Positions 24,887-36,400 of a stretch of DNA of 64,000 nt are shown here, in pieces. How positions within the stretch are numbered: the first letter of the stretch is position 1; each line of letters opens with the position of its first letter. The translations under genes were made by a program, and so were the position numbers. Below the pieces are notes generated by a model, which worked only from the letters and a program-made list of their open reading frames with translations, ran no database searches and was not told the DNA's origin. The DNA comes from Melieria omissa (lineage: Eukaryota > Arthropoda > Insecta > Diptera > Ulidiidae). The stretch spans positions 112,436,830 to 112,500,829 of the forward strand of contig OZ020268.1 in the NCBI GenBank assembly GCA_963971225.1, given 5' to 3'.

Positions 24887-25807
24887 CCTTAGTGTGTATG
24901 CTGAAAATACACCCTTACCCGTGTGGTAAGGTACCCGGAACCCCAGTACAAATTTTATGAAAAACTTACTAACAGTTTGTTCGCAATGTACGAACTTCTG
25001 CCGTTTCTGGTTAGTTTTAAAGCTCTCAGTAGGGGAATTCTTTGTAAGGTTCTTTGTAAAAACGCTAAAAACGTAAAAATCTCAAGTAAACATGCATGAT
25101 TTAAGAAATTTACGAAAGATTGTTGAATTCAATTTGAATTGAATAGAAAATGACCGAAGGCAAAATGTAAATTGAATGGTAACGAATACAACGAATAATT
25201 GTCGGGAAATTAATAAACAAAACTGAACTAATTTATTCCTCATGATAGGATCAGAGAAAAATTGACTAAGAACACTTTAAATTCAACGTAATGACGATTC
25301 CGAGCAATAAAAAGTCGTTTTAACAATATAGAACCACAATACAATGCAAAAAGGGGGGTGGCACCTTAAAAAGAAAAAAAGGTGGCACTTTACATTTTTA
25401 TGCCATTTTGGAAATCATTGTATAAATTTGTTCCTTTTACGATATGCTCGGATATCATTTCGAATTATGAAAAACCATTCAAAATTAAGTCCAACACTGA
25501 TATTTACCTTAGTTTTTTATAAGTTTTTGGTTACTTTTTCACCGCAAGAAAAACCTTCAGTTTTCATTTTTATGTTTTTTCTTAACAAAATTTGACACTT
25601 TTATTCACCCAGACCGTGTTCCCTCAAAAACCACATTGAAATTGATGTTGACATATATAGCTTAAATGATAATAGGAATTTTTTTCTTGAATTACTGGAA
25701 CGTCGAAATCGAGCAGGGGTGGCACCTTACAAAGAATTCCCCTAATATAAAAATATATTTTATGATTCGATAAATAAATGATTTGAGTATCATCACACAC
25801 ATAAGGG
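24887..25807. mobile_element. TTAA MITE, CCTTAGTGTG ends, interrupted by a nested element
   Basis: Flanked by TTAA at 24883-24886 and 25808-25811. Without the insert at 25032-25742 it is about 208 bp and lines up with 55741-57080 at both ends (CACCCTTACCCGTGTG on the left, ATCACACACATAAGGG on the right) and with 50127 at the right. Confidence 0.75.
25032..25742. mobile_element. Nested TA-target MITE, GGGGAATTCTTTGTAAGG ends
   Basis: 711 bp, flanked by TA on both sides, with ends GGGGAATTCTTTGTAAGG and its inverse. A GGTGGCACCTTA motif repeats inside. It sits inside the TTAA MITE 24887-25807 and is therefore younger. No transposase-like frame. Confidence 0.8.
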
Positions 25808-25811
25808 TTAA

Positions 25812-28694
25812 AGTTTATGGCACACCCCATACTGAGTGACGGTACAAATAGATGTGTATGATGTAATTTCCTAAGTGTATAGAGATTACTTATAATTTGC
25901 TGGACTATCAGTCCGTTCATTCTCTTTGAAATTTTGTTTCTCCTTATTCACTCAGTTAGGGAGTTTAGTGCTTCAACAGGGCAAATTCCTTGTGTTGGAT
26001 GCGTTACATAAACGAAATCAATGGAATTTATGCTGTGTATAGTTTTTGGCATAAAAATTGAATTAATTTACATTGTTAAACTTTTATGATGAGGCAACAA
26101 TTAGAAGGCGCTACAAGAAATCATTAAACCGTGTACGGAACAACACCTGCAACCCATTTATTAGGCACTGTTTTCTGTTTGGTAGATGGAAATCTACTAC
26201 TGGCGGAAACTCATAATGATCCATAAAATAATATAAAATTCATTACATAAAGTTCTCAAGGTTGTGGTAATCAAATGAGCCAACTGTGTAGGCGATCCCT
26301 GGATTTCACACCCACTCACCTCACTAAATTTCTACTCATGCAGAGTACGAGTACTTCAACTTGGCATTTGACTAAATTTAGTTTCAAATAAATTATTCCA
26401 GTCGAACGTCTGCGACGAGCACTCATTTCTTGTAACCAATAAAAATCCGCAGCTGCTTGTGCTGCTACCAAAACCAGTAGCCAACACATATTGCAAGTAT
26501 TTTTTCTGTCTTTCACATACCTACCCGAAATATCTCTTTTCAAGTTATTGTTGTTCCCCTAAGAGATTCTGCAAAAGCGATTTCATTGTATTACATATAA
26601 ACAATGGAAGCGAAGACAGAGATTCGGTAGAACAAGAATGGAATGCAAGTTATGGCGCATTAGCGCAGTCTGCAGTGGGTTACTGTTTTTTTTTTTTACA
26701 GTGGGTAGAATTGGGAAAAATATACAACAAAGAGAACGAATTGATCAAAAGTTAAAAATGAAAATCCATAACTTAAAAATCTTAAAATATATACTACCAT
26801 AAACTACTAATAATAGTCTCATTGAACTGTGAACGTTAACAGTTTTATTCGATAAAGTCATGTAAGCATATCTATATGAAATCAGAAGATATTTTCTCAT
26901 ACACGCTTTTGACCAACCGCTGAAGTTTGTAATAGCCAAATTTATATTATTGTAAAAATATGGTAATGTTTTAAACTTTTAACTTTAACATTGACTTGGT
27001 TTTTGATTCTTGCGTTTATGTATGCAATTTCAAAACAGAAGGATTATTCCATGTTTACTCGCGTTGCATTTAGATGAACAACAAACTCAATACAAACAGA
27101 AAAATATTTGTATTTAAAAAATAACTTAGATTTGAATGAATCTATGTGTCGATACTCTGAAAAGGCCCATTGTTTTCTTTATGCACTGAACGTGCTCTCC
27201 TCCTTAAGCAGCATCGCACTCTATCACACATAAGTACTCGTATGTATACACGAGCACTTGTACGAATGAAAGAAATGCCTACCACTTAATTTGCCTTAAT
27301 TTAATGATGCAAAAAATTATCAAGACATTCCGTCTGATGCCGACGTCAAGCAGAGAATAAAAATTAATGATCCTCTATCGTCTGCTGGTGCTGTGCGCCT
27401 CAAGCTCGCTTGCTTGCAGGTCTCGCTGCCACACAGTAAAGACTCGGAATCAGAAATGAGCATGAAGGGCCATTGCACGGCCTTAGCAGCCGGCACAGCC
27501 ACACGACAACGATCGCATCCAGAACGGTGCATCCAGCTGCCGGTGCAGCCAAATAAGCGAAATCCGAAATTCAACAGTGCGATTGGCGTCAATTTCGAAT
27601 GTTTCCCTTCTTGAATGCTGTGTGTAATTTTAAAGCATTTTCCGTTTTTCTGGCGCGACTCAGCAGCAAATGCGCAAAGACGCGCGGCGGCGCATTTGGC
27701 ACAGCCGAGTCAAAGTCGCAAGTCGAAAACAATTTTCGCAGACTGATCAGTCGAGTGCAAGTGGACTGCTGTGCGCAGCTGTCGCTCATACGTTGCTCAG
27801 CCACACAACGGCAGCAGTTGCTCGATTCTCTTGAACGTGCGTGATCTATGCATTGCCTTATCCGCCACTACTCCGACCAGGCACTTGCCGCTTCCTTTTC
27901 CGCCGCCACTTGCGACGGCTTCACCTCGGCAACTTTGTTCTTCTGCGCTCCACTGCTGCCTTTTAGATAACTTGAATTGCCAAATACGTCAACAATGTCA
28001 GCAGATACATTGCCACTGTGGAGCGTCTGGCTGTGCGCGACAAGTTCAAGTCGAACTTGTGCTCGGAATGCCTCATTGTCTCGGTCATCGCTACTTATAC
28101 TGGCTGGTTGCTTTTTAATGGGCAGCGCATTGCTTTTTATGCGCAGATCGGCACAAATATTAAATTCGCATGTTGCTCAAATGCTAAACACAAACGGAAA
28201 TGGTTTATTGATGAGCGTAATAACCGCGCATGCGCCTCAAATACAAACTTCATCGATCTGCCAATGCGACGATTATGCGATCCAACAGTCGAAATGTTAC
28301 TAATAAGTGTTGAATACAAATGAAGGGCCTGCGCACTTGTTGCTAGTGGCTAAGGCGCCTCGCGTTTTTTATGGCCGCAATCATATGAATGACTCACTAA
28401 TGACATTTTATCTATGACGTTATTTTCGGCACAAAGTTTTAAGTATTCCCATAGTACAGAACTGCGTTGTGCAAATGGGAATTTCCAATTAAATTTTGTT
28501 TATTATTTAAACAAAATATCAGCCAACACTGTGTTTGCCTAATTTATGCATAGTTTTGCATGGACTGGATTGCTTTCCTTAACTCAGACTCCTTTCTAGA
28601 TTCTGAGCTTGAAAAGTCAGTCTCAGAGTTTGGCTATTTCAGTGAGTGAGTGATTAATTTTCCCCTTTGTAGGCTTGACTGTTTTCAACTACAC
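25812..28694. other. Intergenic; GC-rich island at 27.3-28.3 kb
   Basis: AT-rich to 27.3 kb, with nothing seen. The island holds the uncertain frame at 27970 and an initiator-like ATCAGTCG at 27746-27753. Confidence 0.35.
27970..28323 (+). other. Coding-like open frame, unrecognised
   Basis: The frame reads IAKYVNNVSRYIATVERLA then VRDKFKSNLCSECLIVSVIA, with GC3-rich codons at first and then drifting to AT. No ATG or convincing acceptor precedes it: a TGA lies immediately upstream and the nearest AG is at about 28002. It could be an exon, a decayed gene piece or chance. Confidence 0.2.
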
Positions 28695-28828
28695 CAGTGG
28701 CGGATTCCGGAGGGTTTTGGGGATTGAAACCCCACCCGAAATATTAAGGTCGACTTTAAAACTACATTTTAATACCAAAGAATTGCTTTTTGAAACCCGC
28801 CCAAAATATTTTTCTGAATCCGTCCCTG
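28695..28828. mobile_element. hAT MITE, copy 2, perfect 8-bp target duplication
   Basis: 134 bp from CAGTGGCGGATTCCGG to CTGAATCCGTCCCTG, flanked on both sides by AACTACAC. The perfect duplication suggests that this is the youngest of the three copies. Confidence 0.87.
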
Positions 28829-29252
28829 AACTACACATTTTGCCTATTTAGACCGAAAGTGGACTTTTTATTTCACTTGGGCCTTTGGGTTGCTTTTGTG
28901 TAATGTGGGCCTGTTTTATACAGAGTGGTGTAAAAGTTGTCACCCAGTGTTCTTTGGTTTTAATTTGTTTATGAATGAACAAATGAATGAATGTCAAAGC
29001 AAAATTTTCTTTTGCCGCCTTATGCAAAATTATAGCATCGGCCGAAAAGGTGATGTTTATTGCGCCACCCTGTAAGCAAAAAATAATAATAACTATTTGA
29101 GGGCAATCGACATTATTTCGACATAAAAGTTATGTTTGAGTTATAACAAAAAATGTTCCTTCTTTTCCATTTTGGGCTTTTTTCGGTACAAAAACCTATA
29201 GTTGAATGGCAACCGTGGCCTCAAAACTTTGTTTTCCGCTTCTTGGAATAAC

Positions 29253-29373
29253 CAGGGGCGGGTTTCAAATTGTATGTATGTATGTAGTTTTTAATTTGTA
29301 TGTAAATTTTAAGTAGATCCTAATATTTCGGGGGGTGGGGTCAACCCCCAAAACCCCCCTGAATCCGCCACTG
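29253..29373. mobile_element. hAT MITE, copy 3
   Basis: 121 bp from CAGGGGCGGG to GAATCCGCCACTG, flanked by GGAATAAC and GGAACAAC (7 of 8 match). It is about 280 bp left of the mariner at 29652. Confidence 0.83.
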
Positions 29374-29651
29374 GGAACAACTAAAAAAAATTAATCAGAG
29401 TTTTTTAGTTGGAGATCACAAAAGAGTTCGAATTGCCATGACATTTTATATAAATATTACCAATTTGAAACCTAATACTCGATTTGTTAGCAGTTTAAAA
29501 TATACGGAAATATATATATTAATGTGAATTGAGTTTTATATTAATAAATAATCAATTTGTGCTCAGTTCGAAGCAATTCTTTTTCAGAAAATATGAATAT
29601 GTGAGTGGAATCTCGCTTGGGGTCATTGCAAAACTGGTTTGAGTTATTCTA

Positions 29652-30394
29652 TCAGGTGTACAACTTTGCTTCCGCCGTATTCCGATAGGTGGCTGTACCG
29701 GCTGAGGCTGGTTGAAATACATAGATGGTAATGCCTTTAAAGTGAGTGTGGACAGTGCCTAACGAATTGTCATCGCCGTTTCAGTGACAGTTGTTCTTGT
29801 TTTCGTATTATTCACGCTCGAAAATGTCCGTTTATGTGCCCAATTCTCGCCATTTGCGGGAAGTTTTACTTTTCTGTTACAATTCGAAAAAAAAATGCAG
29901 CTGAAGCGCATCGAATGCTCTCAGAAACTTACGGTGATGCTGCTCTGAGTGAAAGAACGTGTCGGGAGTGGTTTCAACGTTTTAAAAATGGTGATTTCGA
30001 TGTCGAAGACAAACATGGTGGTGGAAGAGAAAAAACCTTCACGTCGCAAAAGTGGTCAAAAAGTACCTGGAAACGCTGAAATGGGAAGTCTTGCCCCACC
30101 CGCCGTATTCCCCAGATGTCGCCCCTTCTGACTTCCACCTATTCCGTTCGATGGCACACGGCCTGGCAGATCAACATTTTCAATCCTTCGAAGAATTGGA
30201 AAAATGGATTGCTTCATGGATAGCGTCAAAAGAGGACTCCTTTTTTCGAGCCGGGATCCGAAAATTGCCGGAAAGATGGGAGAAAGTTGTCGCTAGCGAC
30301 GGACAATACTTTGAATAATACATCTGTAAGCACTTTTTCGCAATAAAGCTTTTAATTTAGGAAAAAAACGGCGGAAGCAAAGTTGTACACCTGA
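29652..30394 (+). mobile_element. mariner, internally deleted copy 1
   Basis: 743 bp, with ends TCAGGTGTACAACTTTGCTT and its inverse, TA on both sides. The frame starts at 29824 (MSVYVPNSRHLREVLLF), is frameshifted in an A run, then shows CREWFQRFKNG and GGGREKTF. After the deletion comes LETLKWEVLPHPPYS, the YSPDVAPSDFHLF block (third catalytic Asp) and the ending WEKVVASDGQYFE (stop at about 30318). The first two catalytic Asp residues are lost. It is a DD34D mariner relative and cannot move itself. Confidence 0.9.
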
Positions 30395-30396
30395 TA

Positions 30397-32429
30397 ACAT
30401 TTGATTTGTTTTATGTTTTAATAGAATAAATTTAATTACATAAAATATATTAATTTTCATTTTATTAGTTAATACTCGATTTTTTGTCAGTGTGAAATAA
30501 TGTTCGGAAAATATGTCAATACGAACGCAATTTTATTTGAGGTCATTAAAAAACGGGCCGAAGTGTGCGTCACTAATAAGTACTCAATTTGTTTCCAGTT
30601 GGATAATAAATAACTGCGAATTTAATTTTATTTGTCTGAATATTAAAATTGTTTTCAATTCGAAATGATTTCAGGAATCAGGATATCAATGTGCGTGAAA
30701 TTGTATTTGAGGAACATTTCCATTTGACGAACATTTCCTTTGTTCATTTTGTTTTCCGTACGATTTTAGGCTAATTTCCGGGCAATTTGAATGTTTCAAT
30801 TCTAGACAAAATATACATTTCTCATAGAAGCAACCTGCACCACAGACTTTTATTTATTTGTTTAAAAATGTTCGCTGCTCATGGGGTCGTGGGTTGGTTT
30901 TCGGCTTTCAATAAGCAAAAAAACGTACTTTATCTGCGTGCTCCCTTTTCTTAAAATGTCGAAAATCAATTATTTGCGTTCTGGTCTCAAAAGTGCCTAA
31001 GTGTATTTCAATTACCGCAATTATGGTACGTCGAAGTCGCAGCTATGAAACTGGGACACGGCACAGATACGTATGTGGCTGTGAAAGGCTGCTTTCAATT
31101 AGCAAAAGTACAATTTGTATGTCGAGTAGGTCGGCGCGTACGAAGTGCGAGTGCGAGCGGCAGCGCATCTGTGCGCGTAAATTTTAATTATCATTTATCT
31201 TGTGTAATTTCTAACAAAAAAACAAAAACCAAAACCAAACGAACAACAACAACAAAAAGTAAATTTATGTATGCTTCCTTGTGCCATTACGTCAGTACGT
31301 CAGAGTGTGTATTGTACTCATTCTGAATTCCATTCCCTCAGCCAAAGATAATAAGATAACTTTTAAAAAATATTTAAGAAAAAACTGAAAAAAAAAATAC
31401 AAAAGCCAAGGAAAACAAATGAAAATGTTGTAAGTGAAAATCGCATGTGTACTCCCCCAGATCTGTTTGTCTTCCAAACGCCAAAGCACAAAATCAACTG
31501 ACTACAGAACAGCACAACAACAACAATCATCAATTGTACAACAATATTTCAAAGAAATCTAAACGAAATAAATTTTAATTAATGTCTTTCACGACTGCAT
31601 GCGTGCGTGTGCGTGTATTGATGCCACATTTGTGTGTGTGTATGTGTGTGTGGCTGTGCGCCTGCCGGTTGATTGAGTTGTGTTTCATCAAACAAATTTG
31701 TACGAGTGATTTTTGCTAATTTATTGAGTTGTGGCTGAAAGGAGGCGTTTAGTTGCAAAATATCAACGCGTCCAAGTGGTTGCGGCATAACAATAACAAC
31801 GACACACACATTTCACATACACACAAACGTGCTTTGTAGTGTGCCTAGAGAATCTAACGAGTGACTGTTTGAATGTTGGCCAAGGTGGGTGATGATTTAT
31901 CTGCCCAGGTAATTGTCTTGATGAAAATTTGTCAGATTTGTGGCGTTGGAATTCGCAGACATGTTTAAGACCGGCGCGCAAAACGAACGCGATGACAGGA
32001 AGACAAATACAAAACTTCTGAGTAAAACTACCAAGAAAAAAACACAAAAATACATAAAAATATTATGTGATAAATACGCCATAAATATGCGTAGGAAACT
32101 AAGAAAAAGTAGCAAACAAATATTAAACCGGACAACTTGTGACTACACAAATGACAAATTCGTGAACACATTGGTGCAATAAATTAACAACAGACACAGT
32201 GATAAAGTAGATTCAATGCAAAAAATTTAACAGACAAAAATTAATAAATAATTGTTTAGCATAAATATTAAAATGGTGTGAATAAAATAATTACTAAAAC
32301 TGACCAGCGACAGATACACATTTTTTATTATTAATGGTTCTTAAAATCCAAGAACTTTGCTAATGTCAAATTTGTTCACTCAAATTTTTTCACTACAGGT
32401 TTTTACTGGGGAAAGTTAAAATTTTAAAT
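30397..32429. other. Intergenic or 5' intronic AT-rich DNA
   Basis: It contains AC- and TG-rich tracts (31200-31260, 31500-31660) but no supported gene or element. Confidence 0.35.
31628..31654. repeat. (TG)n microsatellite
   Basis: TGTGTGTGTGTATGTGTGTG tract, with further CA-rich sequence on the right (31800-31830). Confidence 0.7.
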
Positions 32430-32902
32430 TTTAAGTCTTAGGCTTCTATGTGGATATATTAGCAACATTCCATAATACATTTTTTAATTTTTATACTCGG
32501 ACCCTGTATTTGAGAGTGTTTTTCCATGAGAGCAACCACATCGTTGTGGCTGTAATAATTACTTAAACATAAAACTTTTTACGCATAACGAAAATTTGAA
32601 TATTTCTTCATTTACTTCAGCCACAATTATAAAGAAAAGTATCTAAATTGAAAGAAAATGTCAAATTATAAAGTTATTTAAAGTTGTTTGCTTCTTCTTC
32701 CTTTACTTAGTCAAGATGTACCATTAAAAAACCGTATATACTTCTGTTCTTTAAACTTTAATATTAAGTTTATGAATTTCGTATTTTTCCTAAAACTTCG
32801 AACTATTCTAAGGACCAACAAAAAATGTATTCTTCACACCACAGAGGGTTCAGACGTCCACAAAGTAGCATGTTGCCATATGGCAAATAAATAGTGAAAG
32901 GG
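32430..32902. mobile_element. TTAA element, CCCTTTCACTATT end, copy 1 (unoccupied reference)
   Basis: The right end GGG (32900-32902) is followed by TTAA. The body is the inverse of 44334-45330, sharing for example TTGCCATATGGCAA and GTAGCATGTTGCC blocks. The left boundary is not resolved. It contains the empty TTAA (32758-32761) that is filled in the other copy. Confidence 0.7.
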
Positions 32903-32929
32903 TTAATTGGTCATGACAACTAGTTCCCG

Positions 32930-33200
32930 GGTTACGAACTACGCGCAAAAGTTCTCTTCAGGTCACAAGTTTTTGCCAGTTGGTCACATCAGCAGATGAT
33001 AGGGTGTCCTCAATTTGGTCCTTCCATTGGAGACACGGTCTCCCTCATCACCATCTATCTCCAACGGCCGCATCGAACAACTTTTTCATTGTCCATACGA
33101 AAGACATGACCAAAGCGGCATAGCTGCTGGATGAGTCGTGGAGGGCATTTCCAACTTTGGCGAAGCTTTTCCACACCTCATCTGAAAGTCGCTTAGTTTT
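32930..33200 (-). mobile_element. LINE remnant, second copy
   Basis: The minus-strand translation contains frameshifted pieces like YAALVMSFVW and GRPCLQWKDQIEDTL, which resemble the post-RT tail (GHVxRM...GRPRLRWxDxVExDL) of non-LTR retrotransposons. It ends 36 bases before the protease exon acceptor. Confidence 0.45.
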
Positions 33201-33235
33201 GGATTAACTCATTTCACGTTCTTTTTTTCTTGCAG

Positions 33236-33414
33236 TTCACACATGCATCTAGCCATGGAATGGATTTCATAACGTTCGGTGCAAACGGTGCTGTAACTTA
33301 TAGTTTAAATATCTAGTCCAGCTGTAGAATTGACGTTGAGACGCTAAGTTCGCAATGAATTTGGATATCTTGTTAAAATTGCTAACATTTCTGCAGTTCG
33401 TTGCTCTAAGTCAG
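33236..33414 (+). other. Exon carrying the 5' UTR and signal peptide of the protease, with strong upstream acceptor
   Basis: The exon is bounded on the left by a near-ideal 3' splice site (pyrimidine tract then TTGCAG, ending 33235) and on the right by CAG|GTAAGC at 33414/33415. The protease ATG is at 33355. The exon also holds earlier ATGs at 33243 and 33255 that share a short frame ending in TAA, so a small upstream ORF may damp translation. A strong acceptor means that at least one untranslated exon and the promoter lie upstream; the 6.1 kb initiator/DPE site is one candidate. Confidence 0.65.
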
Positions 33415-36400
33415 GTAAGCTTAGATATTATTATATATTAGTAAAAATTACATACAATTACATATAAATTACATCAATTTGACAATTATTAGTATTAAAA
33501 AATCATCATAACACAACAGGTGAGACTATCGTTTTCCTTGCAGTCCCACACACTTATTTTTTGTATATGAAAGCCAAATGAGTACATAATGCTCTCATCA
33601 AATCTCAAGTTCATAGTGTAAATGAGATAAAAAGCAAAAAAAGGCCAACGACACAAATTAACAAAATAAACACGAAAATTCATCAAAGCAAGTAGAACAG
33701 AACAAAATTGACTGACCAAGGTTAATCCACTTATGGGAAATTGAAGCGATATCAGCTACACGTACAGAAATTCGTGTCGCAAGGCGTCGTGCACATTGTA
33801 TTAATATATTGAAAATTTAAATATATTTAAAATTTTACGAATTTTTAATAATTACTTTTTATTTGAGTTAGGTTTGAACTCAAACAACCTTGAAGAAAAG
33901 ACGCAATCAATATGCAAAATTTTTCATTTGAAGATAGTTAAACTAAGTACTTCAGTAGTTGAGCGTTTCATGACTACAGTATTAATTGTTTCTAATATTT
34001 TTAAGAACCATGGAGCTTAAATTGTTCTTTAACCCTTTCGACCCCAAAGTTGCCTGAGAAAAACTTCACTTATACGTGGGCAGTCCGATAAGTACTTAGC
34101 CCCACCGCCCGATAGTGCCACTAGAGAAATTCACTATCGTGTAGTACATCCTTGTAGACGGCTACTGTCAAAATTTTAGCCATATTGGATTTGTAGTTTT
34201 GTTTTGACCGCGTGTGGAAACGAACGTGTCCGCGGATTTTAGAAAAATGGAAAAAGAGCAATATCGGTCGGTGATTCGCCAAATTGGCCGCATTAGGCTA
34301 CGAACAGCTGCAGCATCGACCTTATTCTCAAGATTTGGATTTAATTTAAGTAGGCACCAACAAATTGAGATTTTTAGAAGTGAATTCAAAGCAAATTACA
34401 AAAATTTTACTGTTATCCCCAAAATAATTTTCAATAATTTGCACCGATATCAGGAACAGTTTGTGTTCTAATTGAAGTCCATGAAATGGACGCGTTTGAT
34501 CAAAACCCTGTTTCTTTAATAATGGTTGCATAAAATCAAAAAGTGATAATTTTGTATTATTCCATAAATATTAAACCATTTTTCTGTAACTAAAAAATAT
34601 TGATACTAAATTTATTTAACCTGTTTTAAGCTAAAATTGTGCAAAAGTAAACTAGCTCTAGAAATCTAACAACTTCTTAGGCAAATTTAAGAAAAGTATC
34701 AGGTGTACAACTTTGCTTCCGCCGTTTTTTCCAAAATTAAAAGCTTTATTGCGAAAAAGTGCTTACAGATGTATTATTCAAAGTATTGTCCGTCGCTAGC
34801 GACAACTTTCTCCCATCTTTCCGGCAATTTTCGGATCCCGGCTCGAAAAAAGGAGTCCTCTTTTGACGCTATCCATGAAGCAATCCATTTTTCCAATTCT
34901 TCGAAGGATTGAAAATGTTGATCTGCCAGGCCGTATGCCATCGAACGGAATAGGTGGAAGTCAGAAGGGGCGACATCTGGGGAATACGGCGGGTGGGGCA
35001 AGACTTCCCATTTCAGCGTTTCCAGGTACTTTTTGACCACTTTTGCGACGTGAGGCCGAGCATTGTCGTGTTGGAGGATGACTTTGTCACCATTTTTAAA
35101 ACGTTGAAACCACTCCCGACACGTTCTTTCACTCAGAGCAGCATCACCGTAAGTTTCTGAGAGCATTCGATGCGCTTCAGCTGCATTTTTTTTTTCGAAT
35201 TGTAACAGAAAAGTAAAACTTCCCGCAAATGGCGAGAATTGGGCACATAAACGGACATTTTCGAGCGTGAATAATACGAAAACAAGAACAACTGTCACTG
35301 AAACGGCGATGACAATTCGTTAGGCACTGTCCACACTCACTTTAAAGGCATTACCATCTATGTATTTCAACCAGCCTCAGCCGGTACAGCCACCTATCGG
35401 AAAACGGCGGAAGCAAAGTTGTACACCTGATAATATCTGGACAAAGGGTAAAATTCGGGGTTGAAAGGGTTAAGCTGCTTGCATTAAGAGTTGGCTCAAA
35501 GTCCGTCTGTATTATAAAATTCCCCTAAAATACTGTTTCTCTGTACTGTTAACTGTAAAACACTTAAATGACGTCTGTGTTTCGGTGTTTTTGGCAGTAG
35601 TTGTAAAGCATTGGTTTATTGGTTAGTACCTTAACCTTCACACTGTCACCATTAACATATGTTAATATTTCAAATTTTGATTTTTCTATAACTTTTTAGT
35701 TTTAAGTCCGATTTTCATGCGGCTTCGGCTCAGTGGCCAATTTGTCAACCTCTTTCTATATATGTAATCAGAAAACTAAAAATGTTATTTTTTCCATCTT
35801 TGTTTTACAAATGAAAATTGTAAAACCCCCCCTATTTTGGTTACAATTAACATATTCAAAATTCAATGTTCAAATTTGGATATGTGATGCGGAATTACCT
35901 AAAAATCTTAAATACAAAATTTTGTGAGAATATCTTTGAAAATGCACTTTTTATGGTTTCTTTAAAAAAAGCAACAAATTCGCCCACATTGTGGGGGCTG
36001 AAACCCCATTCATCCCTTTTCCCCCTTCCACATTTGAACCTAAAATCTCTTAAGCACAGTCCATTTTACGTTTTTGCTTACCAACTTAGCTCAAAAAATT
36101 AAAACTGTCTTTATAAAACGGATGAAAAGAAAAACATTAACATATGTTAATAGTGACTGTGTGAAGGTTAACACACTAGTCAAATTATAATGGGCTTAAG
36201 TTTCAACTTATCCAACGCCGGGTTGCTGTAACGTTATAATATAAATTGACTTTTCTTCCAAATCTTCATTCATTTATAAATGAACCAATATTTTCATCAG
36301 ATGAAACTTGTCAGTGTAAAATAATTGTCAGTCCTAATCGATACACTTTGAAATCATTACTCACGCAACATGGAAACTCAATGTGAACACGCTTCGTAAT

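Larger units (their letters stand above)
34033..35469. mobile_element. TTAA MITE, CCCTTTCGACCCC ends, copy 1, with two nested mariners
   Basis: The ends are CCCTTTCGACCCCAAAGTTG and the inverse CCCCGAATTTT-side sequence ending GGG, with TTAA at 34029-34032 and 35470-35473. The body matches 39768-40279 but is broken by a mariner 5' piece (about 34073-34332) and a second mariner (34699-35430). Without them it would be roughly 450 bp. Confidence 0.85.

Noticed and set aside
28202..28319. CRISPR array or bacterial operon anywhere in the window
   Set aside because: No regularly spaced short repeats, and introns and poly(A) signals show eukaryotic nuclear DNA.
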